The notes beneath the pieces were generated by a model. The model did not search any database. It had not been told where the DNA came from and worked only from the letters and a program-made list of their open reading frames with translations. From CAVPJC01 sp963705155 (GTDB lineage Bacteria; Chloroflexota; Anaerolineae; Anaerolineales; UBA4823), in NCBI GenBank assembly GCA_963705155.1, contig CAVPJC010000014.1, positions 186,001 through 250,000 of the forward strand: a DNA stretch of 64,000 nucleotides, written 5' to 3'. The position numbers and the translations under genes are program-made. Each line of letters starts with the position of its first letter. Position 1 is the stretch's first letter. Below are positions 44,905-54,068 of this stretch, in pieces.

Positions 44905-45705
44905 ATGCCATTTCAGGAAACCGGTCCTACCCGTTTTTTTACTTTCGAGACTTTAAGTGACGCAAGCGTATCCCATGGTATCTTTACTCGCCAGGGGGGC
45001 GTCAGTCCATCTCCATGGCAGGGTTTGAATCTGGGCGGCACCGTTGGAGATGATCCGGCCCGGGTGGCTGAGAACCGGCGGCGCTCATTTGCTGCACTTG
45101 GACGGGCGGTAGAAACATCTTATGATGTATGGCAAGTGCACAGCGCTGATGTAGTTTGTACAGACCGGCCGCGGTTGCCAGAGACACCTCACTTGAAGGC
45201 TGACGCCATTCTCACCAATCGGCCCGGCATAACGCTGTTCATGCGCTTTGCTGATTGTGTCCCGATACTGCTTTTCGATCCTGTCCGGAGGGTCATCGGT
45301 CTGGTCCATGCTGGTTGGCAGGGCACGGTTAAAAAGATTGTGGCTGCAGCCGTTGAAGGCATGGAGAATGCTTACGGATGCCGGCCTGGTCAAATACTGG
45401 CCGCCATCGGACCGTCCATTGCCGCGCACCACTATCCGGTTGGTGGGGATGTTGTTCAGCGAGTATTATCTGCTTTTGGAGAAGAAGCCGCTTCGCTGTT
45501 GTTGAGCAAGTCAGACAGCGGTGATAATGGTCAGAATGGTGTAAAATTCGATTTGTGGGCGGCGAACTTGTTGGTACTCGAACAATCTGGTGTGCATCAA
45601 ATCGAGCTGGCTGGTTTGTGCACCGTTTGCAACCCTCAGGATTGGTTTTCTCACCGGGGTGAGGGTGGAAATACAGGCAGGTTTGGTGCACTGATAGGAT
45701 TATGA
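44905..45705 (+). CDS. pgeF: Peptidoglycan editing factor PgeF (YfiH, multicopper-oxidase/laccase-like)
   Basis: 266 residues. Family motifs: SHGIFTRQGGVSPSPWQGLN, VWQVHSADVV, FADCVPILLFDP and VGLVHAGWQGT-type text (GLVHAGWQGTVKKIV), with the zinc-binding His-Cys-His set. PgeF removes wrongly incorporated L-Ser from peptidoglycan precursors in E. coli. Overlaps yggS by 4 bases, as is common in many phyla. Confidence 0.94.
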   Translation: MPFQETGPTRFFTFETLSDASVSHGIFTRQGGVSPSPWQGLNLGGTVGDDPARVAENRRRSFAALGRAVETSYDVWQVHSADVVCTDRPRLPETPHLKADAILTNRPGITLFMRFADCVPILLFDPVRRVIGLVHAGWQGTVKKIVAAAVEGMENAYGCRPGQILAAIGPSIAAHHYPVGGDVVQRVLSAFGEEAASLLLSKSDSGDNGQNGVKFDLWAANLLVLEQSGVHQIELAGLCTVCNPQDWFSHRGEGGNTGRFGALIGL

Positions 45706-46413
45706 TTAAAGAGCGTTTTGAGCGAGTGATGGATCGCATTGCCGTTGCAGCCCGGAGTGCGGGCAGGGCAGGCGATGCGGTGCAGTTGGTAGTGGTAACA
45801 AAAGGGCATGGGCTTGAAGCCATCCATCAAGCATTGGATATTGGCGTACGCTGTTTGGGCGAGAATTATGTGGATGAGGCTGTCGGCAAAATTCAATCCA
45901 TTGGAAGCCAATCCGGCTTAAAATGGCATATGATTGGGCATATCCAGAGCCGTAAAGCAAGACAGGTTGTTGACTATTTTTAATTTTATTCACTCTGTGG
46001 ACAGCTTGAAGTTAGCCGAGCGACTGAACCGCCAGGCAGCAGAAAGAAATCAGATTTTACCCGTGTTGCTTGAAATGAACGTCAGTGGGGAACAAACGAA
46101 ATTTGGATTTCCTGCCTGGGATGACAGCCAGATACCCGGCTGGTTAAACGACCTCGCAAGCCTTCAGGCTTGCGCCAACCTCAATATACGTGGATTGATG
46201 ACCATGGCGCCTTACAGCGCGAATCCTGAACTCTCACGCCCTTTTTTTCGCCGGCTGAGATATTTGAGTAGCTATGCGATGGAAGCCATGCCCGGTTTGA
46301 ATTTGGTCGAACTTTCCATGGGAATGAGCGGTGATTTTGAAATTGCGATACAAGAAGGTGCTACCTGGCTGCGCATAGGCGAGGCGATCATGGGACCCAG
46401 GCCAGCCCAATGA
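45702..46413 (+). CDS. yggS: PLP homeostasis protein YggS/PipY, frameshifted
   Basis: About 236 residues after repair. PLP lysine in LVVVTKGHGLEAIHQAL, GENYVDEAVGKIQSIGS, KWHMIGHIQSRKARQVVDYF, then NFIHSVDSLKLAERLNRQAA, LLEMNVSGEQTKFGF, LSMGMSGDFEIAIQEGATWL and RIGEAIMGPRP. The frame is lost in the T run at 45977-45981; removing one T joins the two parts (DYFNFIHSVDS). Binds pyridoxal phosphate without enzymatic activity and buffers the vitamin B6 pool. Usual position between pgeF and yggT. Confidence 0.94.
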
Positions 46414-46445
46414 TTCTTTGCGACGAATATTTTTAGGAGAAAATT

Positions 46446-46703
46446 GTGAATTTAATTATTCAAATCATCAGCCTGTTATCTCAGCTGGTAACTATCGTTG
46501 TAATTGTTCAGGTAGCGCTATCCTATTTTATGTCTCCTTTTCATCCAGTGCGCCAGGCTGTGGATAGTTTCGTTGAACCGATGCTGGCGCCAATCCGCCG
46601 TTTTATGCCATCGACCGGTATGGTCGATTTCAGCCCGATGATCTTGATTTTGCTTGTTCAAGTCATCGCCCGTATCCTGATCGGGTTATTGATATCTATT
46701 TGA
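46446..46703 (+). CDS. yggT: YggT family membrane protein
   Basis: 85 residues with two hydrophobic hairpins (LIIQIISLLSQLVTIVVIVQ; MILILLVQVIARILIGLLI) and conserved P-F-H-P-V-R-Q-A-V/ EPMLAPIRRFMP. GTG start with AGGAGA upstream. The family is linked to osmotic stress and division-site functions; unproven here. Confidence 0.92.
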   Translation: MNLIIQIISLLSQLVTIVVIVQVALSYFMSPFHPVRQAVDSFVEPMLAPIRRFMPSTGMVDFSPMILILLVQVIARILIGLLISI

Positions 46704-46711
46704 GGTCTGTG

Positions 46712-47023
46712 ATGGCAGGTCGAAAATTTCACTTGCACAGTGGTAAGAAAGGCGCGGCCGTGGCAATCCGGGTAACACCCCGAGCAAGCCGCAATGAGAT
46801 TTCAGAAATATTGAGTGACGGCACGATAAAAATCCGCCTCACCGCACCTCCCGTTGAAGGCAAAGCAAATGCAGAGTTGATCAATTTTTTGTCCGAAGTG
46901 CTGGATATACCACGATCCAGTCTCGAAATCGTGGCAGGAGATACGGGGCGCGATAAATTAGTTTCAGTTTTGGATTTGGATGCAGAAACCGTTCACAACC
47001 GCATCTTACAACATCTGGCTTAG
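46712..47023 (+). CDS. DUF167 family protein (YggU)
   Basis: 103 residues; AVAIRVTPRASRNEISEIL and the family core LTAPPVEGKANAELINFLSE, then IVAGDTGRDKLVSVLDLD. Small alpha-beta protein of unknown function, usually after yggT. ATG 46712 with GAGG at 46704-46707 is taken; TTG 46700 would overlap yggT. Its 3' end overlaps the convergent NACHT gene by 4 bases. Confidence 0.93.
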   Translation: MAGRKFHLHSGKKGAAVAIRVTPRASRNEISEILSDGTIKIRLTAPPVEGKANAELINFLSEVLDIPRSSLEIVAGDTGRDKLVSVLDLDAETVHNRILQHLA

Positions 47024-49530
47024 ACAGGATTGATGTGACCCAAATGCTCTGGCGGCGGCAGGCTTACGCCGGATGCAGCCAGATGCCAGAGCGTCTGATA
47101 GGCTGCCTCAAATAAATCGCCGTGGGTCGAGTAAAAAACCTGGTAAACCGGCAGCACGCCGTGGGAATCACCCGTGAGTCGGATGGTATCCAGAGCTGCC
47201 AGACGCTGTTCTTCCTTGCCTTCTTTTAGTGCCAGCAGCAGCAAGTCAACTGCGGCTCTGCCGGGTGCAACGCCTATACCTTTTTCACCGGCAAATGCAA
47301 TCAACCAGGGGGTTTCGGTTAGAGGGGGTAGCTGGTGAGGGATGTTCTCATAGGGTTGGGCGAGTTCTTCAAGCGCCTGGTTGGCAGCGTTTTTGACAAC
47401 CCATTCTGAGTCTTCGTGACGCATTTTTTCCAGCATGGTCAAAGCCCAGGGTTGCCGCACGCGTTGTAAGCCAGCAACCACTGCTTTACGAACCAATAAA
47501 TCTTCCAGCGTAGCTCCCTCTTTCAGTGTCGGGTGACCTTCTTCAACATGGTTGGCCAAAACCCGAGCTGCGCTCTGGCGCAGATCTTCGCTGCCCTGAA
47601 CAAGACAATCAGCAACTGCTTCCAGAGCCGGGCGGGTGCCGATGGCAACCAGAGCCAGGCCGGCTGCTTTGTAAACAACCGGGAATGGGTCATCGAGGAG
47701 CCGCGCAAGTTCATCAACAGCCTTGAATTCCCGCATAAGCCCGGCTGCCAGAGCGGCGATTTGGCGAGCAGCAGGTTGTGGTGAACTAAACATCTGGCGG
47801 AAGAGAGTGTCGACGCCGCTGCTGCTGCCCAGGCACAATGCTGTCATAATCCGAGTGCGCAAAGCCAGCGGCTGTTTTTCATCCTGTACCAGGACAGCCA
47901 GACCTTGCAGCAATTTAGTCCGCCATGGTGCTTCTTCTCTTGCATTGCGTAACCAGCGCGCCGCGCTGATAGCCTGCTTGTGCAGTGGTGGGCTGTCAAG
48001 TTTCAGCCAATGATCGACAACCTGGGTCAAATCTGAACGGCTCGCCATGTATTCAATGGTTTGTTCAAAACAGACCCACCCGGCATGGTCGGTAAGCAGT
48101 TCAATAATCGTCTGCCCGGTCAAGGCTTGTGCAGCCAGATAGCTCAGCAAGTTGGGGTGGGCAAAGCTGAGCCTGTTGCCATCCCGTGAAGCCCTTACAA
48201 GGCCGCTTTCAACCAGAGTCGAGATAACCAGCGGTGTTGGGCTGGGCTGCGCACTGGACGAGCTTGCTGGCTGGGGTTCAGAAGTTGGGGATTCTCTTGG
48301 GGAGATATCCACATCGAAGATCCACTCCTGAGTTTCTTTCTGAGAAAATATGGGCTTCCAATTGGTCAATGCCTGTGATGCAATATGTTGCATAACAGGC
48401 ATAGCATTTGGAATGCCTGCGCTCATCCGGCGGGTGTAAGCTTCAATTGCATTCGCGCCTGATGGTCCCAGGTTGTCGCCAGCGTAGACAGACCAGACCT
48501 TAAGGGTCAATTCAAGTGGGGAGAGCGGTGTACGATCTGTATATAGCCAGGCATCCAACAGGGAGGCATCAAAACTTGGCTTCCCCTGGTCGGGAATCTC
48601 GATGTAGCGGCTCCAGTTTTCATGCCAGCGATTAATAAGGGCAATCCGTTGATTTTCATTCCACGCAGCCATCGCCAGCGGGATGAAACCTAAAACCGGT
48701 AACCCCGGGAAACACTCCGGAGATGCAGCAACGATCACCTGGATGGCCGGATACTTATCCAGCAAATCGCTCAGAAAGGCAGACACCAGCCGGGCCGTGG
48801 ATTCGGTGCTCTCATCCATACCATCGACGATCAGCAGCACGCCTTTTTCATTGAAATGAGTCTGGAGAAATGCGGCCAATCGGGTTTGTGTGACGGGTGA
48901 AGCGTATCGTGCGACCGCCGTTGTGATGACGCTAAGAGGATCTTGCTCCGCCGGAAGCGGCAGTTCCAGATCATGCACATGCACGGGCAGCGGTAGAACC
49001 GGTTGGCCGGTTTTTGCGGCGGTATCTGGCCTGCATAATTCAGCAGCCAGGTGGGCGAGTAAGGTGGTCTTACCGCAACCTGGACGACCTGTTAGAACAA
49101 TATGTGCACCGGACTTTAAGGCATCCTCCAGCGTGATCTGAGGTGAACCATAAACGGCAGCCATCTCGGGCCAATCGGGCATATAGGGAACCACCACCTC
49201 AGCGATATCGATGGGGGTGGGAAGGCTACCCGGATTGACAAGCTGTGGAGGCGAGAGCAGGCTGACCGGGATAAAGATTTCGTCGAGAGAAAAAATGGGC
49301 GCAGCCAGGTGTTGGCGCTGAGCGAATTTCAGGATGTCGTTACGCAGGCGGATTTCGGTGGTGGTGGTCAGTCCGGCGCGGGCGGCTGCAGACTGGGCGC
49401 GTAATCCTTTCCACAGGCTTCTCAAGGTTGGACGCAATATTCCAAGCAGCCACCAGGCAAGTGTGCCTGCCAGAAATCCCAACCAAAAGGACAGTTTATC
49501 CAATGATAGATTGCCAAGAAATTGGCGCAT
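47020..49530 (-). CDS. Membrane-anchored NACHT-type NTPase with HEAT repeats
   Basis: 836 residues, uninterrupted. One N-terminal helix (SFWLGFLAGTLAWWLLGIL), a linker, then a STAND/NACHT ATPase (about 135-330): Walker A VLTGRPGCGKTTLLAHLAAE, Walker B VLLIVDGMDEST with the following acidic residues typical of NACHT, sensor region VIVAASPECFPGL. A winged-helix-like part (VESGLVRASRDGNRLSFAHP) follows, then from about 560 to 760 HEAT/PBS-type repeats (ARQIAALAAGLMREFKAVDE, VYKAAGLALVAIGTRPALEA, DLRQSAARVLANHVEEG, VVKNAANQALEELAQ). Such proteins sense a ligand with the repeat region and signal through the N terminus; here the only N-terminal effector is a membrane helix. Two bases after the zinc-ribbon gene, so coexpressed. 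Confidence 0.88.
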   Translation of the reverse strand: MRQFLGNLSLDKLSFWLGFLAGTLAWWLLGILRPTLRSLWKGLRAQSAAARAGLTTTTEIRLRNDILKFAQRQHLAAPIFSLDEIFIPVSLLSPPQLVNPGSLPTPIDIAEVVVPYMPDWPEMAAVYGSPQITLEDALKSGAHIVLTGRPGCGKTTLLAHLAAELCRPDTAAKTGQPVLPLPVHVHDLELPLPAEQDPLSVITTAVARYASPVTQTRLAAFLQTHFNEKGVLLIVDGMDESTESTARLVSAFLSDLLDKYPAIQVIVAASPECFPGLPVLGFIPLAMAAWNENQRIALINRWHENWSRYIEIPDQGKPSFDASLLDAWLYTDRTPLSPLELTLKVWSVYAGDNLGPSGANAIEAYTRRMSAGIPNAMPVMQHIASQALTNWKPIFSQKETQEWIFDVDISPRESPTSEPQPASSSSAQPSPTPLVISTLVESGLVRASRDGNRLSFAHPNLLSYLAAQALTGQTIIELLTDHAGWVCFEQTIEYMASRSDLTQVVDHWLKLDSPPLHKQAISAARWLRNAREEAPWRTKLLQGLAVLVQDEKQPLALRTRIMTALCLGSSSGVDTLFRQMFSSPQPAARQIAALAAGLMREFKAVDELARLLDDPFPVVYKAAGLALVAIGTRPALEAVADCLVQGSEDLRQSAARVLANHVEEGHPTLKEGATLEDLLVRKAVVAGLQRVRQPWALTMLEKMRHEDSEWVVKNAANQALEELAQPYENIPHQLPPLTETPWLIAFAGEKGIGVAPGRAAVDLLLLALKEGKEEQRLAALDTIRLTGDSHGVLPVYQVFYSTHGDLFEAAYQTLWHLAASGVSLPPPEHLGHINPV

Positions 49531-49532
49531 GG

Positions 49533-50236
49533 TTATCCGGAGTAGAGTATCCGCCCACAGCGCTCACAGACGCGCAATTTGTGATGTGGATCGAACAGCA
49601 TGCAGCAAGGCAGCGCTTAAAGTTGACCCACATGCCGTACAAGTGCGATCTTTTACCCGCGTAACTGCCAATCCACGGCGCTGAACACGGAGCTGGTCGT
49701 AGAGCTTTATGTCTTCTGGGGGGATCGAGCCAGCCGCAGCAAGGCGCTCGCTTTCCTGCCGTTCAACATCTTGTAGAAGGATATTTTTTTCCCGAGTTCA
49801 GTTCTTTCCGTTGGAGATCGATTTGTTGGAGAATATTATCCAGATCTTGAGCAGCATCGCGATCGTGTTGTTCGGCTTCTTCGGATTTCATCATTGCATC
49901 GAGCTGTTTGTCTTCGAGCACGGTGAGATAGCGTTTCAAAGCAGCCAACTCATTTTGTAAATCCTGCAGTTCTTTTGGATTACGAATTTTACCGCCGTAA
50001 AGCGATGCTTCGGTTTGCTCAATTTTTATGCGCTGAGCCTGTACCAACCCTTCAGCGTGATGCAAATCTTCCCTGGCGCTTAAGAAAGCCGCTTTGGTCT
50101 CGTTTACCCTGGCTTCGGCACTGCGGATAACCGTTTGATCGGATAGAATCGCATCAATTTCCCGCAAGCGAGTGCGGTGTTGATCGATCAGCGTGTCGAT
50201 CTGCTGCAGTCTGAAAAGCTTGAACGGCTCACTCAT
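49533..50236 (-). CDS. C4-type zinc-ribbon protein with long coiled coil (CT398/DUF164-like), two frameshifts
   Basis: About 234 residues after repair. N-terminal antiparallel coiled coil (LFRLQQIDTLIDQHRTRLRE; YGGKIRNPKELQDLQNELAA) is the mark of this family. The C-terminal zinc ribbon is in other frames: DRTCTACGSTLSAALL and VCERCGRILYSG, giving CxxC...CxxC. First break in the run of seven T (A on the coding strand) at 49784-49790, repaired by one base less (NSEKNILLQDVERQ type text); second between 49595 and 49625. The uncorrected protein ends at 49763 and lacks the zinc site. Function of the family is unproven; nucleic-acid or protein binding has been suggested. Promoter with TATAAT 11 bases before ATG. 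Confidence 0.85.
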
Positions 50237-50247
50237 AATGTGGTGTG

Positions 50248-50276
50248 ATTATAGAAGGGGAATGCCAGAAAGGCAA
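50248..50276 (-). promoter_or_regulatory. Promoter of zinc-ribbon/NACHT operon
   Basis: Minus strand TTGCCT (50276-50271), spacer 17, perfect TATAAT (50253-50248). The ATG at 50236 is 11 bases after the -10, so the leader is about 5 bases. Confidence 0.7.
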
Positions 50277-50340
50277 GGGGCAGGTCTGGGTCACCTATCA
50301 TACTTGTTAGACACAGGCGGAAACTGCATGCAGGCTGGCG

Positions 50341-50349
50341 TGCTATAAT
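50341..50349 (+). promoter_or_regulatory. Extended -10 promoter before the membrane-protein cassette
   Basis: TGCTATAAT: perfect TATAAT at 50344-50349 with a TG one base before it. ATG 50364 follows after 14 bases, leaving a leader of about 8 bases and no Shine-Dalgarno. Confidence 0.6.
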
Positions 50350-50363
50350 CATTTTCAATTGGT

Positions 50364-51900
50364 ATGGTTACGAAACCCGCAAGACTCTATCCAATATTCG
50401 TCTCGTGCGCCGCTGTCTTACTGTTCATATTGCCCTACTGGCTTGCGTACCGGGCTGAAACCCGGAATTTGGCCTTTTCAGGCTTTTTAATCAACACCCA
50501 GGATGGAAATAGTTATCTGGCAAAAATGTACCAGGGATGGCAAGGATCCTGGCTTTTTACGCTGCCTTTTACTGCCGAAAGTGGTGAAGGTGCATTTTTG
50601 TTTGGTTATTATCTGCTGCTGGGGCATGTTGCCCGTGTCCTGCGGATATCACTCGTAGCGACATATCACATAGCCCGCTTGCTTTCTGCCATGGCGTTGT
50701 TGGGGAGCATTCACTGCTTCCTTAAGCTGGGTCTGCAAGATCAAAAAAGCTATCGGCTGGCTTTCTTTGTTGCAATTTTTGGAAGTGGAATGGGGTGGCT
50801 GGCGCTGCCAACCGGGGCATTTACGGCTGATTTTTGGGTTGCAGAAGGCTACCCCTTCTTATCCGGGTTAGCCAACCCTCATTTTCCACTGGCTCTGGCA
50901 ATCCTGTTGTCACTCCTCGCGCCAGAAAAAACACCAGGAACAGCTTCAATTTTAAAGAGTGTGCCTGTAATTCTGGTCTCGAGTTTTGTGTTGTCAGTAA
51001 TATCGCCATTCGGCGTGGTGTTGGTGTTGGGAATTAAAACTTTCCTGGTGCTATGGCAGCTGTTAGAACGGAAATCTATCCGTTCCAGCCTGTCAGGCCT
51101 GATCGCAATCGGGTCAGGGGGGTTGCCCCTGCTGATCTATGATCTTTGGGTGACTCAGACAAATCCAATGCTGGCATCCTGGAATTCCCAAAACATCACG
51201 CCCTCACCACCCATCTGGGATACCTTGATCTCGTTTTCTCCAACTCATACTGCTGGCGCTGGCTGGATGTTGGTTGGTAATAAAGACGAAGAACCCCCTG
51301 TTGCGACCTGTGCTTGTGTGGGCTTGCATGGGTTTGTTGTTAATGTATGTACCGTGGTCACTACAGCGGCGGTTCATGATGGGCATGTGGGTGCCTCTCA
51401 CAGTTCTGGCAGCAGCAGGTCTGGCAGGTTTGCAGGGAAGACCGAAGATTGTCCGGGTGTTACCTGTTTTATGGATAGCCTTGGTTCTGCCTACCAATTT
51501 GATTACGCTGATCGCCCTGCAGCAGGGGATCAGCCAGAGACAGCCTGCGCTTTACATCAATCGGAGCGAGCTGGCTGCGATGGATTGGATCGCAATGAAT
51601 ATCCCAGAGGACGCCATATTCTTGACCGGTCCTGAGAGCGGCTTGATGCTTCCGGCACGGACGGGCCGGAAAGTGATCTACGGTCATCCTTACGAAACTG
51701 TGCATGCTGAAGAAAAGCTCCGTGCCGTCTCACAGTTTTTGGTCAATCCGAGCCGCCTTAACACTGATGAGTTCCTGGCGACCGCCGATTATATCTACAT
51801 CAGTGGAAGAGAGAAGCAAGCGTTAGCATCTCCTCTGCCGCCAACCATCCCAATCGTATTTTCCAATGAAGAAGTTACCATTTATCAGGTGGCTCGCTAA
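50364..51900 (+). CDS. Polytopic membrane protein (GT-C-like), cassette copy 1 gene A, frameshifted
   Basis: About 512 residues after repair. First loop FSGFLINTQDGNSYLAKMYQ followed by GWQGSWLFTLPFT, closely matching the protein at 54065-55741 (TGFVLGVEDGNSYIAKMLLG), so the two are paralogues. Many hydrophobic segments; C-terminal soluble part with LTGPESGLMLPARTGRKVIY. The frame breaks in the T run at 51234-51237: removing one T gives SFLQLILLALAGCWLVIKTK. The first frame stops at 51635. The acidic loop after helix 1 suggests a GT-C-type enzyme; no specific family is assigned. Confidence 0.75.
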
Positions 51901-54068
51901 CGGCACCTGGCTGCTTCTGGCGCCTGCCTGCCTATTAATTCCAGCCTCATCTGGCTTCCTTTATCCGCGGGCTGCGGGCTCATTCTCAGATATTGCTATA
52001 AGTCATTACCCCAACGCGGTGTACTTGCTGCGCAGTTTGCAAGAATGGCATACCTTGCCATTCTGGTCTCCAACCATCTTAAGCGGTTATCCATTTGCTG
52101 CCAATCCATTAGCCGGCATGTGGTATCCGCCCGGCTGGATCGCCCTGCTTTTCCCGCTGCCATTTGGATTTAATCTTACGGCAGTACTTCATCTGTTGTG
52201 GGGCGGCTATGGTATGTACCGGATTCTACGCCTGGAGGGATTAAGTAAACTGCCTGCCTTATTTGGTGGTCTGGCATTTGAGGCGATGCCGAAAATATTT
52301 GCTCATCTGGGCGCCGGTCATCTTTCGTTGATTTATGCAGTTTGTTGGACGCCGTGGTTGTTTTACAGCCAGGCACAAACGCGGCGTACGATCAGGTTAA
52401 GAGGAGAGGTTTATAGCGCCAGCCTAAAATCGGCTGTCTTTTCTATTGAACGTGTGATGCCGGGCGTTGTTCTGGGGTTGATTTGCCTGGCAGATATCCG
52501 TTGGGCGGGAATGCTGGGCCTGGTGTGGTTGATAACATCCCTCTTTTCGGTTTATCAGACCGGAAGGGGTGTTGGGGGATGGGCGCCGGACAAGATTAGT
52601 GTTTTGAAATCTTATGGCTCAGGTGTGCATCGCCGGTTTGCTGGCAGCTCCTCAGCTTGTGCCATTATTGGAATACAGTCTGCTTTCCACACGGGCTGCG
52701 ATGACGCCTGTGGATTCCATGAGTTTTTCATTGCCGCCTGTACGTCTGCTTGGGCTGCTCGTACCCGACCCGCAGGGTAGTCACGAGTGGACAGTTTATT
52801 TCGGTGCATTCGTAATCCTGCTGGGTATTTTAGGTGTTATTTTGCCCGGAGTTCGCAAAACAGGCTCCTGGTGGATCGCGCTTGCAGTAGGCAGTCTGCT
52901 CGTTTCCTTTGGCTCGAATTTGCCGCTGATGCCGTTTCTATCGGGGCTGCCCGGGTTGAGCCTGCTGCGCGTGCCGTCTCGAATGATGTTTCTATTTGGC
53001 ATGGCCCTGGCAGCGCTGGCGTCTCACACTCTTGAGAATTTTGGCGCGTTTGCCCAGGTGAAACCCCGCCGGCTGGCGCGGCTAACCTTAACCTCCCTGG
53101 TGGCTTTTGTCTGGATTTTAGCTGGCGGCATATATTGGATTACAGGGACGATACCGCCAGGCTTTATATTGGGTGCGGTTGCAATGCTCGTGGCCGGCGT
53201 GTGGCTTGCTTTGGGTCTCCAAAGCGATAAACAAACATCCCTGTGGATAACGGGTTTATTCCTGTTCACCTTGCTGGATTTGATGATTTACGATAGCCGT
53301 GTCTTTCAATATCGTCCAGCCGCGGAAGTACTGGCTGAAAGTCAAAATCTGGCGAAGCGGTTAGGAACCCTGCCGGGCGAGTTCCGTGTATATTCGCCTT
53401 CTTACAGCATACCCCAACAGACCGCTGCGCGATCGGGTCTAGAACTGGCTGACGGCATCGACCCGCTGCAACTGCGCAGCTATAGTGATTATATGCAGGC
53501 TGCAACCGGCGTCCCACCAACCGGCTACAGTGTAACCTTGCCTGCATTTGCAAATGGCAATCCGCGCACTGCCAACCAGGATTTTATGCCAGATCCTGCG
53601 CTGTTGGGGGCTCTCAATGTAAAATACATTGTTTCGGCATTTCCGATAAACCATGTTGATTTGACCTTGGTGGATCACGTCGGGGATGCCAACCTGTATA
53701 TCAATAATCGGGCTTTACCACGGGCGTGGGTGCAGACAGATCTGCAAACGCAGATGTTTGAGGCAGTGCCGGTTAAATCGATCCTATGGAGACCCAATCG
53801 TATTGAAATAATGGCAGACGGGCCGGGCGTTCTGGTGCTTTCAGAAATTGCCTACCCGGGATGGCAAGTGTTCGTGGATGGAGTCCCACAGGAGGTGCTT
53901 CTTGCAGCCGATTTGCTGCGGGCGGTGCGCCTGACAGCAGGCGCACACATTATCCGTTTTGAGTTTCGACCGGTATCGGTCTGGGTCGGTTCAGGACTGG
54001 GATTGCTGGGATTGCTGGCATTGGTCGCCATAAAGTATTTCGAGAAGTTACAACCTGGCCGCGCATGA
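51866..54068 (+). CDS. YfhO-like membrane protein, cassette copy 1 gene B, frameshifted
   Basis: About 733 residues after repair. YfhO-type features: FSDIAISHYPNAVYLLRSLQ followed by EWHTLPFWSPTILSGYPFAA, NPLAGMWYPPGW near the N terminus and the C-terminal beta domain IAYPGWQVFVDGVPQEV, AHIIRFEFRPVSVW. Frame break near 52605-52613; first part ends at 52780, second opens at 52614 (AQVCIAGLLAAPQLVPLLEY). YfhO of Gram-positive bacteria modifies lipoteichoic acid or other polymers with lipid-linked sugars. It overlaps gene A by 35 bases and gene A' by 4. Paralogous to 55738-58191. Confidence 0.8.

Noticed and set aside
47523..48013. Plus-strand open frames inside the NACHT gene
   Set aside because: Shadow frames of the HEAT-repeat region, with no ribosome site and no recognisable protein pattern.
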